From NCBI GenBank assembly GCA_033816765.1, contig CM066291.1, positions 1,984,001-2,048,000 on the forward strand: DNA of 64,000 nucleotides, in the 5' to 3' direction. Numbering within the stretch: the first letter of the stretch is position 1; every line of letters begins with the position of its first letter. The notes beneath the pieces are model-generated. The model was not told the origin of the DNA. It made no database searches and saw only the letters and a program-made list of their open reading frames with translations. The position numbers and the translations under genes are program-made. This DNA is from Nothopassalora personata. Its lineage: Eukaryota > Ascomycota > Dothideomycetes > Mycosphaerellales > Mycosphaerellaceae. Shown in pieces: positions 41,388 to 52,449 of the stretch.

Positions 41388-42975
41388 TCACATGTTGCTA
41401 CTGCTGTGCGAGAGATGTTCGACCCTGCTCTGCCACTTTCTAGAACTTGAATCTCCGCCAGAGGTCATGCCTGTCTCGGTCGGAGCACTTTGCTGCGGCA
41501 ACGAGAAACTCCGGCTATGTTGCCTCCTATCCTTGCCTTCAACGTCCTGCAGTGGTACGAAATTCTCCTCGTCGCTCTCTCTAGGCCTGGCTTGGACTTG
41601 TGGTTCCAGCTTTGGGATGCCACTGCTGATTGCGGTCGTTCCCGATAGGCCAGTCGTTGTTACGCTGCAAGATTCTCCAGCTGCTGGACCCATGAGGCAT
41701 GGTAGAAAGCGGCGAATGAGGTTCCTGATGGCAGGGAGAGATGCTGCCACTACAGCTGCGTGTAGCTCGATCGTTGACCAAAAGCCTACAGCTGTATAGT
41801 CCCCTGGTGCAGAGTATGATTAGCCTCGTGCAGTCGCCAACAGAGAGCTGAAGCTACTCACTGGGGACGTTATTTGAGCCTCCAAACTCGAACAGCACCT
41901 GCAATCGCAATCTACTGACGAGTGTGACGAAGAAGCCCAGTGGGAACATGAGCATGACCAGGAACTTCTTCCGCTTGTTCAGCGTCATCTTCCACAGCAT
42001 CGGCAATGGGAGACCAAGTGTCAGAATATCCAGAATCACGTTGAAGAGTGCGGCTGTCCAGCCTTGAGCGTTGATGTTTTTACAATAGCCATCACCGTAC
42101 TCGCCATCCCAGTGACTTCAGGCTAAAGGTATTGGCATGCATTGGAATATCGACACCAGCACAAAGGCAACGCAGTAGCCGATGTTCAGTACGATGACCA
42201 CTCAGACCAGTTGTTTGAAGCGTTTCGACTGGAAAATTCTTAGATAAGTCAACAGCATGGAGATTTTCACCGCAGGGAGGACACTGAGGTAAAGGTCCTC
42301 CGACGTAGTAGATCTTCAGGATTCTTGTAATGTTCTCGAACGGCAATGTCCAAATGCCTTTTCCAAGGCCGGTGTTGGCGAGTACTACTGACATCGCGCT
42401 CAACGGTATGGTCAGTAGCATGGCGATTGTCATGACGAAGTCATCCCACCAGGGAGTAGATCTCCATCGGATGCCTTCCGAACACGGCGATTGAACTTTG
42501 CCAGTGATTCACGGAATGTATGCGAGGATCGCGATCACTAGGCCGATGACGCCGCTGTAAGACACCAGATGGGTGTGGTCTCGGACGGGATGCGAACACA
42601 AAGTTGACGTTGTGTTCTGGTCGCTATTGAGTGTCAGAATTGGTGTTATAGCTCGTCAAGTAAATTTTACCTACTAAATCGATCTCGAATGCTGCAGCTA
42701 GCGGCCACGCAATCTTCGACAATGGCCGTGATCGTGGCGTTGCTGCAACTGCATTCTACGTCGGTCGATGAGCACGGTGATGCCGAAATGGCACCCAGAA
42801 GGCATCTAGACAGTATACCATTGTCAACTTCTAATCGCACGGCGATGCATCTTCTTCAACTTATACCACATTTCGGCATCGATGCCACCAAGCTCAGCGC
42901 GGTTGAGGTGTCGACCACAGCTTGACCTGAGCCCACGAAAAGCACCAAGAATACCAAACTCCAGAGAGACCTCAT
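41388..42975 (-). pseudogene. CFEM-domain PTH11-like membrane receptor, inactivated
   Basis: From ATG 42975 the minus strand encodes a signal peptide (MRSLWSLVFLVLFVGSGQA), a CFEM-like cysteine module (ALSLVASMPKCGIS, then PCSSTDVECSCSNATITAIVEDCVAASC), and a seven-helix rhodopsin-fold body typical of fungal PTH11-like proteins (MTIAMLLTIPLSAMSVV, GLGKGIWTLPFENITRILK, VKISMLLTYLRIF, NINAQGWTAALFNVILDILTLGLPLPMLWK, LGFFVTLVSRLRLQ), ending in an S/R/E-rich tail. Two in-frame TGA codons interrupt it, both where the family has tryptophan, and the CFEM exon does not splice cleanly. Intact members sit in the plasma membrane and are thought to sense external cues. Confidence 0.65.
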
Positions 42976-43065
42976 ATTGCCTTGTCGTCGAGAAAGCGAG
43001 CGACTGTGGTGGGCCGATGGAGTCTCTCTGAACGAGACATATGTTGGATATTGCGGTGTGGCCAT

Positions 43066-43705
43066 GTTGGAGTTCAGTTACGGTCAGCGCGGCGCGGATT
43101 ACGATGTCGTAGTGGCTAGGAGAAGCTGCGCGGTATGACTACGGGTTGTGCTAGTGGAGGGATAGCGAGAGCAGGATCTGTATAGTGATGAGGCTACATA
43201 ATTCCCGATCTGGCGTTCTCGCTTCCAAGTTCCCCGTCCCGCGCAAGCATTTGCAAAGCTTAACGTGATGGTATGTCGGTAGTGTGCGTTGAGTTGCGCA
43301 TGGGTCACACCCGGAAACCCCACAATTATGGCCAAGGCTTCCCGAGAACAAGGACATTGGGCTGTTGTAAGATGCACTAGTCTACACGAGATGAAACGAC
43401 CCTTGTTGCTGCCAACAGCCGATGTTTGTCCGACCTTTCTGTTGCACTCCAAGAGCGCTCCAAGAGCTACACACGTGCGCGTGCACAACGACCGAATTTC
43501 GTGCTCATGCGAGATGTTCAACTAATCGCGCGACGCTTTGGGGCCTTGAACCAGACATGTACCCGGAAACAGCCAAGCCTTTCCGGTATCTTGTCCGGGC
43601 ATGTCTCGCAGTCATCTATAATGGTCGGTGGCAGTGCTCGAAGACATCTAGAGTTCAAGCGACGAACCAAAGCCGGTTTTCACCAGGACTGGATCTTTTG
43701 ACTCG
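43066..43705. other. Intergenic, no feature seen
   Basis: Lies between two decayed genes; only chance ORFs. Confidence 0.45.
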
Positions 43706-44223
43706 TCATCGGCAGTCTCTGCATATGATTTTCGGGCCTGGTGTAAAGCCATCAGGATATGTGAGAAAGTCCGCGTCTGTGATCTCCGCCTTTTGCTCAA
43801 TGCTCGTGTCGAATTGCCAGAAGAGTGTACCGATGATCATTTTCATTTTCATCCATTCAAGCTCTTGGCCAGCGCACACTCGGGTGCGCCTACTGAAAGT
43901 CATTGGGCACCAGTCCAAGTCAGGCCTACCTTCCCATCTTTCCGGTCGAACCTCTTCACTATCTGCGCCCCAAATATCCCTGTCACGGTTGGCATCGATA
44001 TCGACATGCTGATCTTTGTGCCCGCCGGTTCTTTGTACTGCTCTCTTGCCCGTGGGTTGATCCTCGTCGGTCGGCTCAGCGCGCCGTGCATCAGTCGTAG
44101 GCTTTCCTTGATGACTGCACCCAGATAGGGTAGGCTGATTAGTAGCATGTTATATATGGGACCCTCGGCAGAGTCAGACCAGTATAAAGACGAGAGAGGG
44201 CTGAGGACGTGTTGGCGAATCAC
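43706..44223 (-). pseudogene. Cytochrome P450 C-terminal remnant
   Basis: The minus strand encodes the K-helix region (YLGAVIKESLRLMHGALSRPTRINP, with the ExxR motif), PAGTKISMS, and, in a second frame, the heme-binding loop FSRRTRVCAG followed by a helix and a short C-terminus ending in a stop at 43706. The usual F-x-x-G-x-R-x-C-x-G loop has R instead of G at its fourth position. A frame change and a stop separate the two parts, and only about 130 bp remain before the ORC3 start, so the N-terminal half of the enzyme is gone. Confidence 0.65.
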
Positions 44224-44355
44224 GCTAAGTCTCGGTCTCGGTATCGTAATCGTAATCGCTAGAACGTGTCAGGAACGCGAGTCTTCTCCCCTCACTTCTA
44301 CGAGTGCATCAATACCAATCCTCATTCTCCGCCGATAAAGATATCGTCTTGCAAC

Positions 44356-46341
44356 ATGGAGTACGAGAAGTGCTATGTCTTCCAGCCTGATGATGAAAGA
44401 CCGGTCAAGCGGAGGCGGACAGATCCTGAAGGCCTTCAAGCCTCCTGGACCCTCCGAAAGAAAGCATATCAACAAGCATGGAAATCTAAACAGGATCGCA
44501 TCGATGAGAGACTTGGCCGCATCAACACTGATACTATCACACAAGTCGTCTCATTTTTGGATCAACCTGCCCCCGATGGTCGAATGCCTACTGCTCTAAT
44601 CCTGTCTCGCCCAAATTCTGCTCTGCGAGTTTCGATTGTGTCGCAAGTACAATCGCATGGAGATTTCGCAACACGAAGGATCTTTGTGCCGGTCTCCTCT
44701 ACAGCTGGTATCAATCTGAAGGGTGCATTGAAAACCGTCATACACAAGGCGACCGCCATAGTACTCAACGACGACGAAGATGACGAGGTCGAGCCGGTGG
44801 CGAGCCGGAAAGGCGGAGCAAAGCTGCTGAACTATGACTTACAGATCTTGCACGACTGTGTGAGAGATCGCCATGTTCGGCAAGTGGTCGTTGCAGTTGA
44901 AGATACTGAGGCTTTCGACGGCGATCTGCTCTCCGAGCTGATAGAACTGTTCGGCTGCTGGCAGGATCGCATACCGTTCGCTTTACTGCTTAACGTGGGC
45001 ACATCTGTCGATTTCTTGCAGCAGCGTCTCTCAAGAGGTGCACTCAGGTGTTTGCATGGTGCTTGCTTTGACGCTGCTGTATCGTCAGACGAAGTTGAGC
45101 AGATCTTTGAAGCCCTTACAGGGCCTACAACGCCGCTCTGGATTGGTTCTGGACTTGCATCTATGGCTTTGGAGCGCCAAGCTGACTACATTCAGAGTAT
45201 CGACAGTCTGGTGCAGACTGCGCAGTATGCGTACATGGCGCATTATTATGCAAATGCGCTCAGTCTGTTCTTAGATGTCGATATTCCTCACACTGATGTC
45301 CCGAAAGATCATTTCGAGGCTTTGAGGAACTTACCTTCGTTTCACGTCTTCGCCAAAAAGTTGCTCGACAAAGACGAAGTTAAGATCTTGAGAGGTCTGC
45401 TTGACTCAGATCAGGCATTGTTGAACTTTGTGCGACAGTCGGTCGCGACTGGTAGAGAATCATTAGCAAGATTCATCGAAGCTATCGAAACGATACGTAC
45501 ATTACAAGCGGCTCTTCCGAACACGACCGTGACCACCAAGTCGAGCTTGTATGTGCAAGCGATGTCTGGAAAGCTAGCCGGGTCACCACTTCTTCGAACA
45601 CTGCTGCTGACCCTCCGCAAGGCTCCTTCGAATGTCGCACTGAACGTGATCCCACGTCTTAAGGAGTCGGGCGTTGGGATCCCAGCGAAGACCACGGAGC
45701 TGTCAGACATCGAATCAGCACTGAGGCGACTCATGGATGCTCAAGATGGGTCCAGCCAACCACTACGGAGCGAGGACGACTTGAAGAACTCAACTCTGCG
45801 AACCACCGTCATCGCCCAAAAAGTCGAGCTCAGCATACAGAAATCAACTCTCTCGAAACAAGATGCAGCATACACTACTTTCATCCGCCGCCTCTCCGAT
45901 CTGCTATCTTCTTACTTCGAAAAGAGCCTTCGGGACCCGAAAGATCTCGTCTTACACGAAATCTTCGTCTTCGACCTCAAGTCACCCCATCGTGAGGTCT
46001 TCATGCCGCGACCACGAGCTGCTATTGAACGCGCATTGGCCACCCCGCACGACTACTTGGACTGCGATTGTTGCGATCCTGAGCATGACCAGGCAACGTT
46101 GGCAGCGACCCAGCCTGCGACCGCGATGTTGTATCAGCTGTACCTGGAATCTGGAAATTTAATCAACGTCAGCGATCTGTGGCAGGCCTTTGCTGCTGTC
46201 ATGGAAGATCCTCAAGACGACGACCAGGCAACTATAGCAATCTTCCAGCGCGCATTAGCTGAAATGAAGTATCTTGGTCTTGTCAAGGGTACGAGGAAGA
46301 GGGTAGATCACGTTGTGAAGGTGGCTTGGAGGGGACTGTGA
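44356..46341 (+). CDS. ORC3: Origin recognition complex subunit 3
   Basis: A single-exon gene of 661 residues from ATG 44356 (an in-frame ATG at 44266 lies in the leader). It begins MEYEKCYVFQPDDE, the fungal ORC3 start, followed by a basic segment and the AAA-like region (PTALILSRPNSALRVSIVSQV; HDCVRDRHVRQVVVAVEDTEAFDGDLLSELIELFGCWQDRIPFALLLNVGTS), the insertion with QQRLSRGALRCLHGACFD, and a long helical and winged-helix C-terminus ending LVKGTRKRVDHVVKVAWRGL. ORC3 is a structural ORC subunit that binds replication origins in the nucleus. It is intact while genes on both sides are decayed, as expected for an essential gene. It starts about 130 bp from the P450 remnant, divergently. Confidence 0.9.
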   Translation: MEYEKCYVFQPDDERPVKRRRTDPEGLQASWTLRKKAYQQAWKSKQDRIDERLGRINTDTITQVVSFLDQPAPDGRMPTALILSRPNSALRVSIVSQVQSHGDFATRRIFVPVSSTAGINLKGALKTVIHKATAIVLNDDEDDEVEPVASRKGGAKLLNYDLQILHDCVRDRHVRQVVVAVEDTEAFDGDLLSELIELFGCWQDRIPFALLLNVGTSVDFLQQRLSRGALRCLHGACFDAAVSSDEVEQIFEALTGPTTPLWIGSGLASMALERQADYIQSIDSLVQTAQYAYMAHYYANALSLFLDVDIPHTDVPKDHFEALRNLPSFHVFAKKLLDKDEVKILRGLLDSDQALLNFVRQSVATGRESLARFIEAIETIRTLQAALPNTTVTTKSSLYVQAMSGKLAGSPLLRTLLLTLRKAPSNVALNVIPRLKESGVGIPAKTTELSDIESALRRLMDAQDGSSQPLRSEDDLKNSTLRTTVIAQKVELSIQKSTLSKQDAAYTTFIRRLSDLLSSYFEKSLRDPKDLVLHEIFVFDLKSPHREVFMPRPRAAIERALATPHDYLDCDCCDPEHDQATLAATQPATAMLYQLYLESGNLINVSDLWQAFAAVMEDPQDDDQATIAIFQRALAEMKYLGLVKGTRKRVDHVVKVAWRGL

Positions 46342-46890
46342 ATGTACATGTGTCTGCTGGGACTCACACATCGAGAGACAACAGACTTTGGGTGCTCCAT
46401 CCATTCAGCCGAGCACTCGCGTACATCTTAGGGCTCCATGAAGTGTCTTCTGAGTGACTAAGAAGATGTCATTGCCAGTACTGTCCCGCCACAACCATGT
46501 GACCTTTACAGGGTCGTCAGCATGGACTATTTCAATGCCAATGTGACAAGCGTCGCAACATACCTGCCCATTCTGATGTCAAAGACCCGCCGGAGTATCC
46601 CTAGAGCGCGATTCGAGCTAAAGATGAAAGCCCGCTGACAGAGGTTTGCTTGAGAGTAGCTCGTACAGAGTCTAATCTTGCGTACCCGGATCCCAGACCA
46701 GCAGTGTACGCAGCGTTCAGCCCTTCGAAATCGGCAGTTGTCACGTACCAACCATTATCTAAGGCAGGCGCGATCTGCTGAGTGTCAGCTTGGAAGCGAA
46801 GAGGTGAGAAGCAGCAGTGCGTACAAACGCGATGATGGTTGTGGCCGTAGTGTTGGGGTAATCAGCGTTGTTAAGGAACTAAGAGCGTGG
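46342..46890. other. Intergenic, no feature seen
   Basis: Downstream of ORC3; no supported ORF. Confidence 0.45.
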
Positions 46891-47160
46891 TCATAGGGGC
46901 TGTAGCATCGCTAGCATCCTTCGTTGTTCTATAAAGACACTAGTATGCCGTCTTAATAGATAAGGCGTAGCAGTAGTGCCGATTATCCTGTTGAGATTTA
47001 GAGGAATGTTTCGAGAGCGTATAATATCGTTAAGTCTATACGAGGTTAAGTTGTTCAGATAGACACAGAACGGATCGGCGCTTGGCAGAGTCACGGCAGC
47101 AGCAGCGAACGACACGTAGCCAAGAACGAGCAGTTGTCGAAGAGTGCTTAGCATGGCCAT
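46891..47160 (-). CDS. Possible small secreted protein
   Basis: From ATG 47160 an 89-codon frame starts with a plausible signal peptide (MLSTLRQLLVLGYVSFAAAA) and a mature part with few cysteines (LPSADPFCVYLNNLTSYRLND..). There is no homology I recognise, and it lies between decayed genes, so it may be a fragment or chance. A longer frame upstream adds nothing convincing. Confidence 0.25.
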   Translation of the reverse strand: MAMLSTLRQLLVLGYVSFAAAAVTLPSADPFCVYLNNLTSYRLNDIIRSRNIPLNLNRIIGTTATPYLLRRHTSVFIEQRRMLAMLQPL

Positions 47161-47756
47161 CTTGATATAGATGCATTCATTCATAGACGTTCGAGTCACT
47201 GTTAGTTGTACCCACAGGTCAATCTCGACCCCATGGAACCTCCACATCATGGAGGCCAACAGAGTTTTGATCAACACGGAAGGGTAATAAACCGTTTTGG
47301 ATCCGTGGCCCAAGGTATTTGAAAAGTGCTCTCGACTCATCTCGCCATACTGAAGTCCGAGCTGAATCGCTTCGACATAGCCTACGACCCAACGAACTGC
47401 CGTGAGTTGACAGAGTACGCCGGGGCGATCTCTCTACATGGTAGCCTTTGCGGTGCCGCGGATGAGCATTCGGTGCACAGGTGGTGTCAGAATCTCTTGC
47501 CTACTCGAGCGATAGCAACCTGTGCAAGTTTCGAAGCAATAAAGGGAATTTGGAGGAATTGCGTGTGTGCAAGTGATCACTTTCGAGCACTCGATGCCCT
47601 TTTTGCGCATCACAAGAACCTTCACGCCTTGGGCACCATTTCACAAGATGCAGAGCTCGGAGCCGTGTTTCTTCATCCTGGCACTGCAGTGCTACTAGAC
47701 ATAAGCTCCAATGACACCAATGCCTGCGTGAAAAGACGCCAAAGGTAGTATTAGCC
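47161..47756. other. Intergenic or 3' part of a dead gene
   Basis: A 140-codon plus-strand ORF (47326-47748) is present but shows no motif; it could be the reverse of the decayed Zn2Cys6 gene's 3' end. Confidence 0.4.
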
Positions 47757-48931
47757 GAGCAAACTGTGCTTTGATGTTTGATTTTCCTTACCTGCCGAGC
47801 ATGGGCCTGTTCCTTTACTGTTCCAGCCTTCCAAAGCTCGCAACCTTAGAGGAGAATTTTCAAGGAGATCGAGGACTACAGAAAAAGACGCAACTTCTTG
47901 TCCTAAATTAGTGTCGGGCGCCGTGGTTGCAAGCTGCAGTGCTAGATCAGTCAGCATCACCTGTGCCTCGCTAAGCCTTGCCAGGGTTGCTTCTGGGCTT
48001 GGCTGAGCAATCCAAGTGTCCATAATGTCTGCAGTCCAGCGTTCTGCGCTCGAAGTATAGAGACTGCTGTGCGCAGTATTTCTTGCTGTTCTGCAGTGGT
48101 AGCTTCGAAGAGGTCATGCCAGAGGTGCACCGAGTTCCCAATAAAGGCATAATCCTCCACCGTTGAAAGGCCTTTCCGACGAGTATCATCCTCGTGTAAC
48201 TCCGGGAGATGGACTTCCTGAGTTGTCAGCTCAACGAGCGTAGTATTGCGGGTCCCCAGCAGTCCGAACAGAGAAGAGCGGACACGATACTTCTGCAGGG
48301 AATCCACTGTCTCTCGCTTGAGCTCGGCCAGATCCGGGGTGCATTGATTAGCAGCAGGAATTATGAGGCCCGGTCCAAGATGTACCAGTAGTCCCGAATG
48401 GGCGCCACGAAGCGACTCGAGCAGGACCATCAAAAGGCAGCCGAAAGCGTGCATCGTAGTATCTTCGGTGCTTGCCGAAGCAATGCTGAAGCGAAGGGAT
48501 TGTAGTGCCTCGTCGTACGCTAATAGAGACCGGTATCGGATGAAATCGTTCGTGGTGTTCGTGTCTGCCTCTGCCTGCAGCCTGTGTGCGAAGCCAATGG
48601 TCACTGCGATTTCCCGTATCGAGTCCTCCCTTTGCAGGAGAGAAGTTATGACATTACCCCAAAAATTGTAGAGCGGCTCGGGAAGCGTCGTCTACAAGAT
48701 AAGGCCCGGGAGATCGAGTACACACAAAATCCGAGGGCACAAATCGTCGAAAGGACCGAGTCCTGGTCGATGGTGATGTTGCCTTTCGTACGCATGTCAG
48801 ATCTCGTTTTCGGCAAGCAGAGCATGTCGGTGGCTCTTCGTCGCACTTCACATGTGCTTTCCTGTGTTCGACATCAGCGTTGCAGCGTTATAAGATCATT
48901 AGAGTCGTCCATACTTGCACGTCTCGCACTA
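47757..48931 (-). pseudogene. Zn2Cys6 transcription factor, probably inactivated
   Basis: A 53-nt intron (48862-48914, GTATGG..ACACAG) lies inside the DNA-binding motif; spliced, it reads CETCKRKAHVKCDEEPPTCSAC..C, a perfect CX2CX6CX6CX2CX6C zinc cluster. The codon immediately before the first cysteine is TAG (48929-48931), so no frame can start upstream without reading through; CAG is the likely ancestor. Downstream are a Ser/Arg linker and fungal-specific middle-region helices (HAFGCLLMVLLESLRGAHSGLLVHLGPG..). Another stop after the linker and a frame break near 48000 suggest either missed introns or decay. Intact members are nuclear regulators binding CGG-type sites. Confidence 0.6.
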
Positions 48932-48959
48932 GTTCCGCGACTTAATGTGGCGTTTCCGT

Positions 48960-49795
48960 GGACCTGTTGGCATCATGCCGCGGGTGGACATTCCAGCCTT
49001 CAGCATTGGAATCATACCACAGAAAAAGGCAGGCTCGGTATCCTTCTTCACATTGTGACTGATCCTACAAGTTGATCGAAGCAACGAAACGGCATTGTCA
49101 ATCGATGGTGGCGTACCCCCTAACAGTAGACGGGCGACCAGCGCCCAAGTGTACTGGAACATCACCCTCGTATGTCACCCGCAACTGACATCTCGATATC
49201 TGGATCTGTAGTGCCCAAGCGCTTTGATGGTTGTGTAAAAGTACATTGTCCCCTTGCTGACGTGTCAACAGCGACATAGAGTACGAGCCAAACGTTGACT
49301 CGACGTGGGATCCTTTTGCTGACCTCTAAAATCTCACGGCAACGGCTCCCTAGCATAGAGGTGCTCAATAGTTGCATGGCAAGACTAGACACATTATGTC
49401 GTCGCTCGCTGGTTTAGAGGACGTGGCCCAGAGCGTTGAAGCGTAGACAAAATTGACCAATGAGAGCTACCCCCAACCAGGGCGCTGACAAGGGTCGCCA
49501 TGCGGTCACCAATGGTGTCGCATACCATCTGAGATGGTCGTGCCGTCTGTGAAACTTGACTTATGAAGCCCCTACGATGCACCATGCCCAAGCGACATCC
49601 TATGTATCGCAGCCAGTTCCCGCTGCTCGCTTTCGCCACCTTCACGGCTCTGCCTACATCCCGACCTTCTTCAACTCCATCATACTCTAGAGCCCTTCCC
49701 CATCCTACCATAAGCGGTCCAGCCAACGCCATTCGTCTCAGCTGCACAACTATATGGTCCCCATACCCAAACCCAAACCCCAGCTCCCCTCCTCC
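48960..49795. other. Intergenic, no feature seen
   Basis: Several chance ORFs; those at 49563-49795 are antisense to the NTF2-like gene or its 3' flank. Confidence 0.45.
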
Positions 49796-50230
49796 TCAAC
49801 CATCATCCAAATCCAACTCCTCCGTCCCATCAATACTAACCGAAGTAATCTGGTTCGCAATCACAAACCTTTGCGCCTCATCCCCACCACTTCCCTCTTG
49901 CCGCTTCTCCAGCAAAAACGCACTCGAAAACTTCGTCTCAGCATTCCCGCCTCCGAACTCTAGAATTCCCGTCACCAAAACCAAAACCCCGCCATCATCC
50001 CCACCCAACGGCTCCACCACAGTCTTTGTCCTCTTATGCGCAATCTTTTTGGGCGCCTCGACAAGGAAAGTGCAGATATCTGCGGGCCCGGTGGAGGTCG
50101 CGTTTTCATAGGTCATGCGGGCGGTGGGGGCGTAGAAGGAGAGCAGGGTGGAGCGCGAGCCGGTGTCGAAGATTGTGAAGAAGGAGTCAAGGAAAGAGGT
50201 TGCTGCTTCGATGGTTGTGGGATCGGTCAT
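49796..50230 (-). CDS. NTF2-like domain protein
   Basis: An intron-less 144-residue ORF forming one NTF2-like cone fold: an N-terminal helix (EAATSFLDSFFTIFDTG), SRSTLLSFYAPTARMTYENAT, a central strand/turn with VVEPLGGDDGGVLVLVTGILEF and a last strand RFVIANQITSVSI. Stand-alone NTF2-like proteins include Ran import factor NTF2 and the mRNA-export partner NXT1, as well as small enzymes; its length suits any of these. The pattern with LVLVTG and a DDG-rich tail does not decide among them. Confidence 0.7.
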   Translation of the reverse strand: MTDPTTIEAATSFLDSFFTIFDTGSRSTLLSFYAPTARMTYENATSTGPADICTFLVEAPKKIAHKRTKTVVEPLGGDDGGVLVLVTGILEFGGGNAETKFSSAFLLEKRQEGSGGDEAQRFVIANQITSVSIDGTEELDLDDG

Positions 50231-50502
50231 GGTTGAAGGCTGGGGAGAGGTAGGTGGTGTGTTGTAGTCGGGTTGGAGATTTGGGGTTGTTGGAGGGGAG
50301 ATGTTCGCTCTGCAAAGTGAGACATGTGGTCGTTGCTCATGCTGGCGTCATTCTGCCGGCTTCGAGCTACATGGATGGAGTCCAGGGTACATGAATGAGA
50401 CATTGGAGTCTAAACCAGGATGATGGCTGTAACGCGTCGGCATTACTTGAAATCGCTCGACCAAGTCAGGAGCTGCTAATCGACAGCCAAGCCGCCGGGT
50501 GT

Positions 50503-51765
50503 TTACTGGATGTCATCCTGTATCTCCAGTCCAATCTTCGCAATCGCCGTACCACTCTCCAACTTCTCGTGTGCCTTGATCAAATTCTGCACACTCAGAA
50601 CCGATCTCTCATACTCGAGGCCGAGCAAGGTGCCGTTGTCATACAACTTTGAAGCGCGCTGTAAAATGTCTCCCTGAGACTCAAGCTCATATTGATGGAC
50701 GGACTTGCTCAGCATCAACTCCCACCGAAAGCTGAGTTGCTTCATGAACGCGTTGGGGTCATGCATGCCGTCAAGCTGGAGCAGGAGAGTTTCAGCGGAG
50801 TGAATTCGAATGCATGGAAGATGAGACGTACCTTGTCCGAAATCTCAACGATGCTGCCAATTTTCCCTTTCGGGTTGGCGATCTCGACGGCTGTGGGCAT
50901 GTAGGAATTCGTGTCATAACATATGAAAATGTAATCAACACCCTCGACGCCGACTTTTTCTTTCAATTGCGACTTCAGTGGTTTTCGGTGGGATATGACG
51001 TGCGTGGCACCCATGTTCTCCGCGTGCTTGATCGTCTCTGGTCGTGACGCGGTTACAACCACTTTTCCGAGTTTGAAAACCTTGCGTGCGAGCTGGGTGG
51101 CTGCGCTGCCGACTCCGCCTGCTCCGTCTGGGGTGGGATCAGTACCGCGCGAGGCAGTAGTCAGAGTAGGAACATACTGATGATTATGATTGACTTGTCT
51201 TTCTGCTTCGCACTAGGATCGTCCTGCACCAAGTCGAAGTGCTCTTCCAGCATCTCCCATGCTGTGACAGTGACGAGCGGCAGGCAGGCACTTCCAACCC
51301 AGTCAAATTTCTTTGGTCGATGCCCAGCCAAGCGGTAGTCGATCACACCTCCGAGGCAGAATGTCAGTCCAAGCAATTTGGCATGGCACCTGCAGCAGCA
51401 AAGAAGGCCTCCGACACGGGCTGCGTCCCGTGAGACTTCAATTGTATCCTGTCCACTCACTCACCATACTGTGCCGTGCTACCCTGCCTTCCCAGAGCGC
51501 CAGAATAGTACACCTCGTCGCCCTTCTGAAACCCCTTTACGCTCATCCCCAGCTCTTCCACTACACCGGCGGCATCAAAACCTGTCACATCTGAAGCTGG
51601 AAAGGCGCCCTCTCGAACCTTGGTATCGACCGGATTGACAGCACACGCCTTCAGCTTCACCAGGAGATCGTTCGGTTCGGCCTTGGGTTTATCGATAGTT
51701 GTGAGGGCAAAAACCTCGGAGGCTTTGCCGGGTTTCGTAAAGTGGATGACTTTCTGTTGAGACAT
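50503..51765 (-). CDS. Zinc-type alcohol dehydrogenase-like reductase (MDR family)
   Basis: Four exons on the minus strand: 51765-51465, 51348-51178, 51127-50832 and 50775-50503 (introns 116, 50 and 56 nt), in frame for 346 residues. The N-terminal GroES-like domain (KACAVNPVDTKVREGAFPASDVTGFDAAGVVEELG) is followed by LPLVTVTAWEML, the nucleotide-binding IIINGAGGVGSAATQLAR motif, and VVTASRPETIKHAENMGATHVISHR. The C-terminal YELESQGDILQRASKLYDNG is typical of the ZADH/quinone-oxidoreductase-like branch, which lacks catalytic zinc and reduces enones or quinones with NADPH. It is probably cytosolic. The first intron's acceptor is the least certain. Confidence 0.85.
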
Positions 51766-52449
51766 GTTTTTTGATTTGGGGGAATTCAGTGCTTGAGGTA
51801 AGTAGCGGGGTGTAGTCTTTGTGATCGGAAAGGACGTACGAAATGTGTAGTAGAGCTTTGGTGGAGAACTGGAGAACCTTACCTATCTCGCCTTCTACGT
51901 CGTCATCGCGCACCGCAAGCGAGGTCGCGCTCTGCTGCTGTGTGGCCAATCGGTCGAGTAGGCGTGCGTTTGCAGGTACCCCATGCGACAGATAACGGAG
52001 CATCAACGTGTAACACGGCTCTGGGTATGTCTGGTGATGGGTGATAGTCAAGCGTGCTGTGGGTGTTGGAGTCGAGGTCTTCCAGACTACGTGCAGGTTC
52101 ATCTTCTGACAAGGCAGGATATTGATAACAAAGGACAGGGCATTTTCCAGTGAGAGCCGGGTTGTGTGGCGATACCCCAACCAACGTACTGTCAAACGCA
52201 ATGGATGTTGGTGATGGGACGAAGACTCGACTTCGGCCACCTTTTCTCTCGACCCCCGCGAGCCCCGCGATCTCCACAAGGCTTGGCGCCGATGTCTTTC
52301 GGCAGCTAGTTCTAGCGGGCCGGGACCGGCGCGTTGGTTCATAAGGCCAGATGCCGAGAGTCTCCCTTTCGTGAAAAAAAAACATGCGCCTCAGGCCTCA
52401 AGGATGCGGCGCGGAACAATAGATGGGAAGGGGTGGGTTCAACGATAAT
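51766..52449. other. Divergent promoter region of the reductase and ZIP genes
   Basis: A 217-codon minus-strand ORF (51689-52342) overlaps the reductase start and lacks motifs; I leave it out. A run of A near 52375-52384 is present. Confidence 0.5.

Noticed and set aside
51689..52342. 217-codon minus-strand ORF
   Set aside because: Overlaps the first exon of the reductase in another frame and spans its promoter; no motif.
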